Shown here: piece by piece, positions 60,961 to 64,000 of the stretch | Numbering within the stretch: position 1 is the stretch's first letter | Layout of the letters: each line of letters begins with the position of its first letter | Source: Dryocola sp032051265 | Lineage (GTDB): Bacteria; Pseudomonadota; Gammaproteobacteria; Enterobacterales; Enterobacteriaceae | Direction of reading: 5' to 3' | DNA: 64,000 nucleotides | NCBI GenBank assembly: GCA_032051265.1 | Contig: DAMBYU010000008.1 | Coordinates: forward strand, 115,738 to 179,737 | Position numbers and translations under genes: made by a program | The notes under the pieces: model-generated | What the model saw: only the letters and a program-made list of their open reading frames with translations | Told to the model about the DNA's origin: nothing | Database searches by the model: none

Positions 60961-62559
60961 TCAGGCAAGCAGGCGGTAGCCTGGCAGCGTCAGGAAGTCG
61001 ATAAGCGTTTCAGAAGTGGTGATTTGCTCCATCAGGCGTGCGGCTTCGTCAAAGCGCCCCTGGCTGAAACGGCGATCGCCCAGCTCTTCCTGAATGACCA
61101 GCATTTCCTCGGCAAGCATCTGGCGGAACAGCGCTTTGGTAACCGTCTGGCCGTTGCTGAGCGATTTTTCATGGTGGATCCACTGCCAGATAGAGGTACG
61201 GGAGATTTCTGCCGTCGCAGCGTCTTCCATCAGTCCGTAAATCGGCACGCAACCGTTGCCAGAAATCCACGCCTCAATGTATTGCACCGCCACACGGATA
61301 TTGGCGCGCATGCCGTCTTCGGTGCGCTCGCCCGGGCATGGCTCAAGCAATTGCGCAGCGGTAACTGGCGCATCCTCTTCACGCAGAACGGTAAGCTGGT
61401 TGCTTCTGTCACCTAAGGCTTTATCAAAGATATCCATTACCGCGTCGGCCAGTCCCGGATGGGCAATCCAGGTGCCGTCATGCCCGTTATTCGCCTCCAT
61501 CTGTTTGTCTGCTTTAACCTTATTGAGCACCCACTCGTTACGTTCGCTCTCTTTACTCGGAATAAACGCCGCCATGCCGCCCATCGCAAAGGCGCCGCGG
61601 CGATGGCAGGTTTTGATCAGCAAACGCGAATAAGCGTTGAGGAACGGTTTATCCATGGTGACGGACTGGCGATCCGGCAGGATGCGATCCGGATGCTGCT
61701 TCAGGGTTTTGATATAGCTGAAAATGTAGTCCCAGCGACCACAGTTCAGGCCAACAATATGGTCGCGCAGCGCGTGCAGGATCTCATCCATCTGGAACAC
61801 GGCTGGCAGAGTTTCAATCAGCAGTGTGGCTTTGATGGTGCCGCGCGGCAGGGAGAAACGGTCTTCGGTAAAGCTGAACACTTCACTCCACCAGGCGGCT
61901 TCCTGCCAGGACTGCGTTTTTGGCAGATAGAAATAAGGGCCGCTCCTTTTTGCCAGCAGGGCATCCACGTTATGAAAGAAGTAGAGAGCGAAATCAAACA
62001 GGCTGCCGGGAATAGGTTCATCACGCCAGGTCACGTGCTTTTCCGGTAAATGCAGGCCGCGGACGCGGCAGATTAAGACCGCAGGATCCGGTTTTAACTG
62101 GTAGATTTTCCCGGCTTCGTTTGTCCAGCTTATGGTGCCGTTGATGGCATCGCGCAGGTTGATTTGACCATCGATGACTTTGCTCCAGCCCGGTGCCAGG
62201 GAGTCCTCGAAATCAGCCATGAAAACTTTCACGTTGGCATTCAGGGCGTTGATAACCATCTTTCGTTCAACGGGACCGGTTATCTCAACGCGGCGATCGA
62301 GCAAATCGTCAGGAATACCGCGAATCGTCCAGTCACCCTCACGAATGGAAGCGGTTTCCGAAATGAAATCCGGTAATTCTCCAGCATCGATCGCCGCCTG
62401 CTGAGCGGTGCGTGCCGCCAGCAGTCTGTTGCGCTGCGGTGTAAAACGGGTAACGAGATCGCTGAGAAACTCTACCGCATCCGGCGTAAGGATCTGCTTT
62501 TCTTGCTCTCCAAAAGGCTGGCTGAAGGCCAGCTCTGCGCTAACTGTTTGTTGTGTCAT
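60961..62559 (-). CDS. aceB: Malate synthase A
   Basis: AceB condenses glyoxylate with acetyl-CoA to malate, completing the bypass. The ATG at 62559 (MTQQTVSAELAFSQPFGEQEKQIL) gives 532 residues (E. coli 533); the frame upstream to 62631 has no similarity. Signatures: MADFEDSLAPGW, TIKATLLIETLPAVFQMDEILHALRDHIVGLNCGRWDYIFS with the catalytic Arg and acidic Mg ligands, and NGHDGTWIAHPGL. The C-terminus is LPGYRLLA. It leads aceBAK, downstream of an IclR operator-like sequence. Confidence 0.97.
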   Translation of the reverse strand: MTQQTVSAELAFSQPFGEQEKQILTPDAVEFLSDLVTRFTPQRNRLLAARTAQQAAIDAGELPDFISETASIREGDWTIRGIPDDLLDRRVEITGPVERKMVINALNANVKVFMADFEDSLAPGWSKVIDGQINLRDAINGTISWTNEAGKIYQLKPDPAVLICRVRGLHLPEKHVTWRDEPIPGSLFDFALYFFHNVDALLAKRSGPYFYLPKTQSWQEAAWWSEVFSFTEDRFSLPRGTIKATLLIETLPAVFQMDEILHALRDHIVGLNCGRWDYIFSYIKTLKQHPDRILPDRQSVTMDKPFLNAYSRLLIKTCHRRGAFAMGGMAAFIPSKESERNEWVLNKVKADKQMEANNGHDGTWIAHPGLADAVMDIFDKALGDRSNQLTVLREEDAPVTAAQLLEPCPGERTEDGMRANIRVAVQYIEAWISGNGCVPIYGLMEDAATAEISRTSIWQWIHHEKSLSNGQTVTKALFRQMLAEEMLVIQEELGDRRFSQGRFDEAARLMEQITTSETLIDFLTLPGYRLLA

Positions 62560-62663
62560 TAGATCACTCCCCTCTCGTTTTAACCCGTCGATACCGCAAA
62601 AGTGGATCCCATACGGCTGTGCAGATTTCATGCAACAGAATTAAGACTACTTCATCATTTTTT

Positions 62664-62692
62664 AAAATCAAAAACTATTTCCATTTTTAAAT
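62664..62692 (-). promoter_or_regulatory. IclR operator region of aceB
   Basis: On the minus strand the stretch AAAAATGGAAATAGTTTTTG followed by ATTTTAA is nearly the same as the IclR-binding region of the E. coli aceB promoter. It lies about 105-135 bases before the aceB start codon, next to a likely promoter (AGTAGTCTTAAT). Confidence 0.7.
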
Positions 62693-62764
62693 TCAAAATG
62701 AAACATATCCTTGATAAATAAAAGAATAAAAATAATTCAGAAGGGGAAGCGGTTTTTAGATAAT

Positions 62765-62790
62765 AAAAAAGGCACCCGAAGGTGCCTGAT
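62765..62790 (-). terminator. Terminator after metA
   Basis: On the minus strand AGGCACC and GGTGCCT form a 7-bp stem with a TTCG tetraloop and a run of T residues, 29 bases past the metA stop. It insulates aceBAK from metA. Confidence 0.92.
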
Positions 62791-62818
62791 TTTCAGTGAG
62801 AATGGGATGCTGAAACGC

Positions 62819-63748
62819 TTAATCGAGCGTCGGGTTCATATGGCGCAGATCGAACGGCGTGATCTGGTAAACGTAATAGTTCAGCCAGTTGGTGAAGAGT
62901 AAATTGCCATGGCTGCGCCATGTGGCGCGCGGTTTCTTTTGCGGATCGTTATCGGGGAAATAGTTATACGGCACCTCAGGATTCAGACCGGCTTCAACGT
63001 CACGGAAATACTCGCCGGAAAGTGTATGCGCATCGTATTCCGGATGGCCGGTGACAAAAGCTATGCGCTTGTCTTTGCTGCCAAAGAGATAGGCGTCCCC
63101 GCCTTCTGACTCGGCCAGGATCTCCAGATCGGTGTAATCACGAATCAGCGAGGCCGGGAAATCAGCATAGCGGGAGTGCGGTGCCAGGAAAGAATCGTCA
63201 AAGCCGCGGGTCAGTAAAGCGTGTGGGTAGGTCAGATGATGTTCGTAAACGCCAGAAAGCTTTTCCTGCCGCGTCTGTTTAGGGATGCCATAAAGAATAT
63301 TCAGCGCCGCCTGCACGGCCCAGCAGACAAACAGCGTAGAGGTGACATGATCTTTTGCCCAGTGCAGCACCTGTTCAATCTGCGGCCAGTAAGCGACATC
63401 GTTAAATTCAACCAGACCCAACGGGGCGCCGGTAACGATCAGTCCATCAAAGTTTTCGTGCTGAATATCTGCAAAATTGCAGTAGAAGTTATTGAGATGT
63501 TCGGCCGGCGTATTGCGGGATTCCCGGCAGTCGATACGCAGCAGCTGGACATCCACCTGCAGAGGAGAGTTAGAAAGCAGACGCAAAAACTGGTTTTCCG
63601 TCTCAATCTTTTTCGGCATCAGATTAAGTATGAGCACCTTTAGCGGACGGATCTCCTGGTTGCTTGCGCGTGATGATGTCATAACAAAGACATTCTCTTC
63701 ACGCAGGAAATTGACGGCTGGTAACTCATCCTGCACCCGAATCGGCAT
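62819..63748 (-). CDS. metA: Homoserine O-succinyltransferase MetA
   Basis: MetA transfers succinyl from succinyl-CoA to homoserine, the first step specific to methionine; the E. coli protein is heat-labile and feedback-inhibited. It has 309 residues, as in E. coli. The nucleophile is C142 in LFVCWAVQAALN, with the catalytic His/Glu of FVTGHPEYDAHTLSGEYFRD (about 231-250) and the substrate Lys in the NLMPKKIETENQF block. MetJ-type boxes precede the gene. Confidence 0.97.
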   Translation of the reverse strand: MPIRVQDELPAVNFLREENVFVMTSSRASNQEIRPLKVLILNLMPKKIETENQFLRLLSNSPLQVDVQLLRIDCRESRNTPAEHLNNFYCNFADIQHENFDGLIVTGAPLGLVEFNDVAYWPQIEQVLHWAKDHVTSTLFVCWAVQAALNILYGIPKQTRQEKLSGVYEHHLTYPHALLTRGFDDSFLAPHSRYADFPASLIRDYTDLEILAESEGGDAYLFGSKDKRIAFVTGHPEYDAHTLSGEYFRDVEAGLNPEVPYNYFPDNDPQKKPRATWRSHGNLLFTNWLNYYVYQITPFDLRHMNPTLD

Positions 63749-63767
63749 AACCTTAAATCCTCACAGC

Positions 63768-63799
63768 ATACGTTTAAACGTTTAGACATCCAGATAGCT
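63768..63799 (-). promoter_or_regulatory. Four tandem MetJ boxes upstream of metA
   Basis: Four contiguous 8-mers resemble the met box AGACGTCT: ATACGTTT (63768-63775, 6/8), AAACGTTT (63776-63783, 6/8), AGACATCC (63784-63791, 6/8) and AGATAGCT (63792-63799, 5/8). Tandem imperfect boxes are what MetJ dimers bind cooperatively with S-adenosylmethionine. They begin 20 bases before the metA start. Confidence 0.8.
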
Positions 63800-63962
63800 G
63801 AAGATAACGCGACGCTTGTCAAATGTCGAGTGTTCATAAGATAGTTGAAAATGTTTCACTTAAGGGAGTCGTTAGGCAGCAGGAAATAGTGCTGAGATCG
63901 AGGGTAATCGGCAGGATCTTATAAAGTAGAAATGGAGGGATAATGTGTAAATAGCAGACGAC

Positions 63963-63990
63963 AAAAAGGCCATCCGTGAGGATGGCCTTC
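63963..63990. terminator. Terminator resembling the distal terminator of rRNA operons
   Basis: AAGGCCATCC (63966-63975) and GGATGGCCTT (63980-63989) form a perfect 10-bp stem with a 4-nt loop. On the minus strand five T residues follow; on the plus strand CGTGTTTGTTT. The stem matches the second terminator behind E. coli rRNA operons, and rrnE lies upstream of metA in E. coli. It therefore probably ends a minus-strand rRNA operon beginning beyond the window. Confidence 0.7.
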
Positions 63991-64000
63991 GTGTTTGTTT

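Noticed and set aside
1..64000. CRISPR arrays, tRNA or rRNA genes, insertion sequences, prophage
   Set aside because: I looked for regularly spaced repeats, cloverleaf-like or rRNA sequence, transposase motifs and phage genes and saw none; only an rRNA-type terminator at the right edge.

Overview
The window is enterobacterial chromosome with the gene order of the E. coli/Salmonella 91-92 minute region: soxRS-pdeC-ssb-uvrA-tyrB-alr-dnaB-qorA-dusA-zur-dinF-lexA-dgkA-plsB-ubiAC-malMBK/EFG-psiE-yjbHGFE-pgi-lysC, then rluF, yjbB, metH, iclR, aceKAB and metA. Protein lengths and motifs match E. coli closely. An L-sorbose operon, a TraF-like outer-membrane protein, a PanS carrier, a large OFA-type MFS protein, an ERIC element and Klebsiella/Enterobacter-style REP units point to an Enterobacter/Kosakonia/Klebsiella/Cronobacter-like species rather than Escherichia. 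I cannot fix the genus from sequence alone.

Layout. 1-4 kb: oxidative-stress switch soxR/soxS, a c-di-GMP phosphodiesterase, yjcB and ssb. 4-16 kb: uvrA, yjbQR, tyrB, alr, dnaB, qorA, dusA and an outer-membrane beta-barrel gene. 16-24 kb: a cupin gene, zur, yjbJ, the lexA-dinF SOS operon, dgkA/plsB for phospholipids and ubiCA for ubiquinone. 24-32 kb: the divergent maltose operons malK-lamB-malM and malEFG around a MalT/CRP control region. 32-36 kb: psiE and the exopolysaccharide operon yjbEFGH. 36-44 kb: pgi, riboswitch-controlled lysC, panS, an MFS carrier, yjbD and rluF. 44.6-51 kb: the sorCDFBAME L-sorbose PTS operon between rluF and the remains of pepE. 51-64 kb: yjbB, metH, iclR, the glyoxylate-bypass operon aceBAK and metA. 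A terminator of the kind found behind rRNA operons closes the window.

How parts work together. SorC controls uptake of L-sorbose by the SorFBAM PTS, reduction by SorE to glucitol-6-phosphate and oxidation by SorD to fructose-6-phosphate, which feeds Pgi and glycolysis. IclR represses aceBAK, with operator-like sequences at both its own gene and aceB. MetJ-type boxes precede metA and a MetR-type site precedes metH. LexA boxes precede lexA-dinF and the ssb/uvrA pair.

Most of the window is conserved core genome. The least ordinary parts are: the right edge of the sor operon, where a shikimate-dehydrogenase-like gene has apparently lost about 100 internal codons and pepE is a scrap with at least three lesions; a set of repeated CAAAnGTG motifs in front of sorC; a perfect 20-bp palindrome in front of the MFS gene; and short hairpins in the malE-malF and aceA-aceK gaps, where E. 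coli carries REP elements. I saw no CRISPR array, tRNA, rRNA, prophage, insertion sequence or novel defence system.
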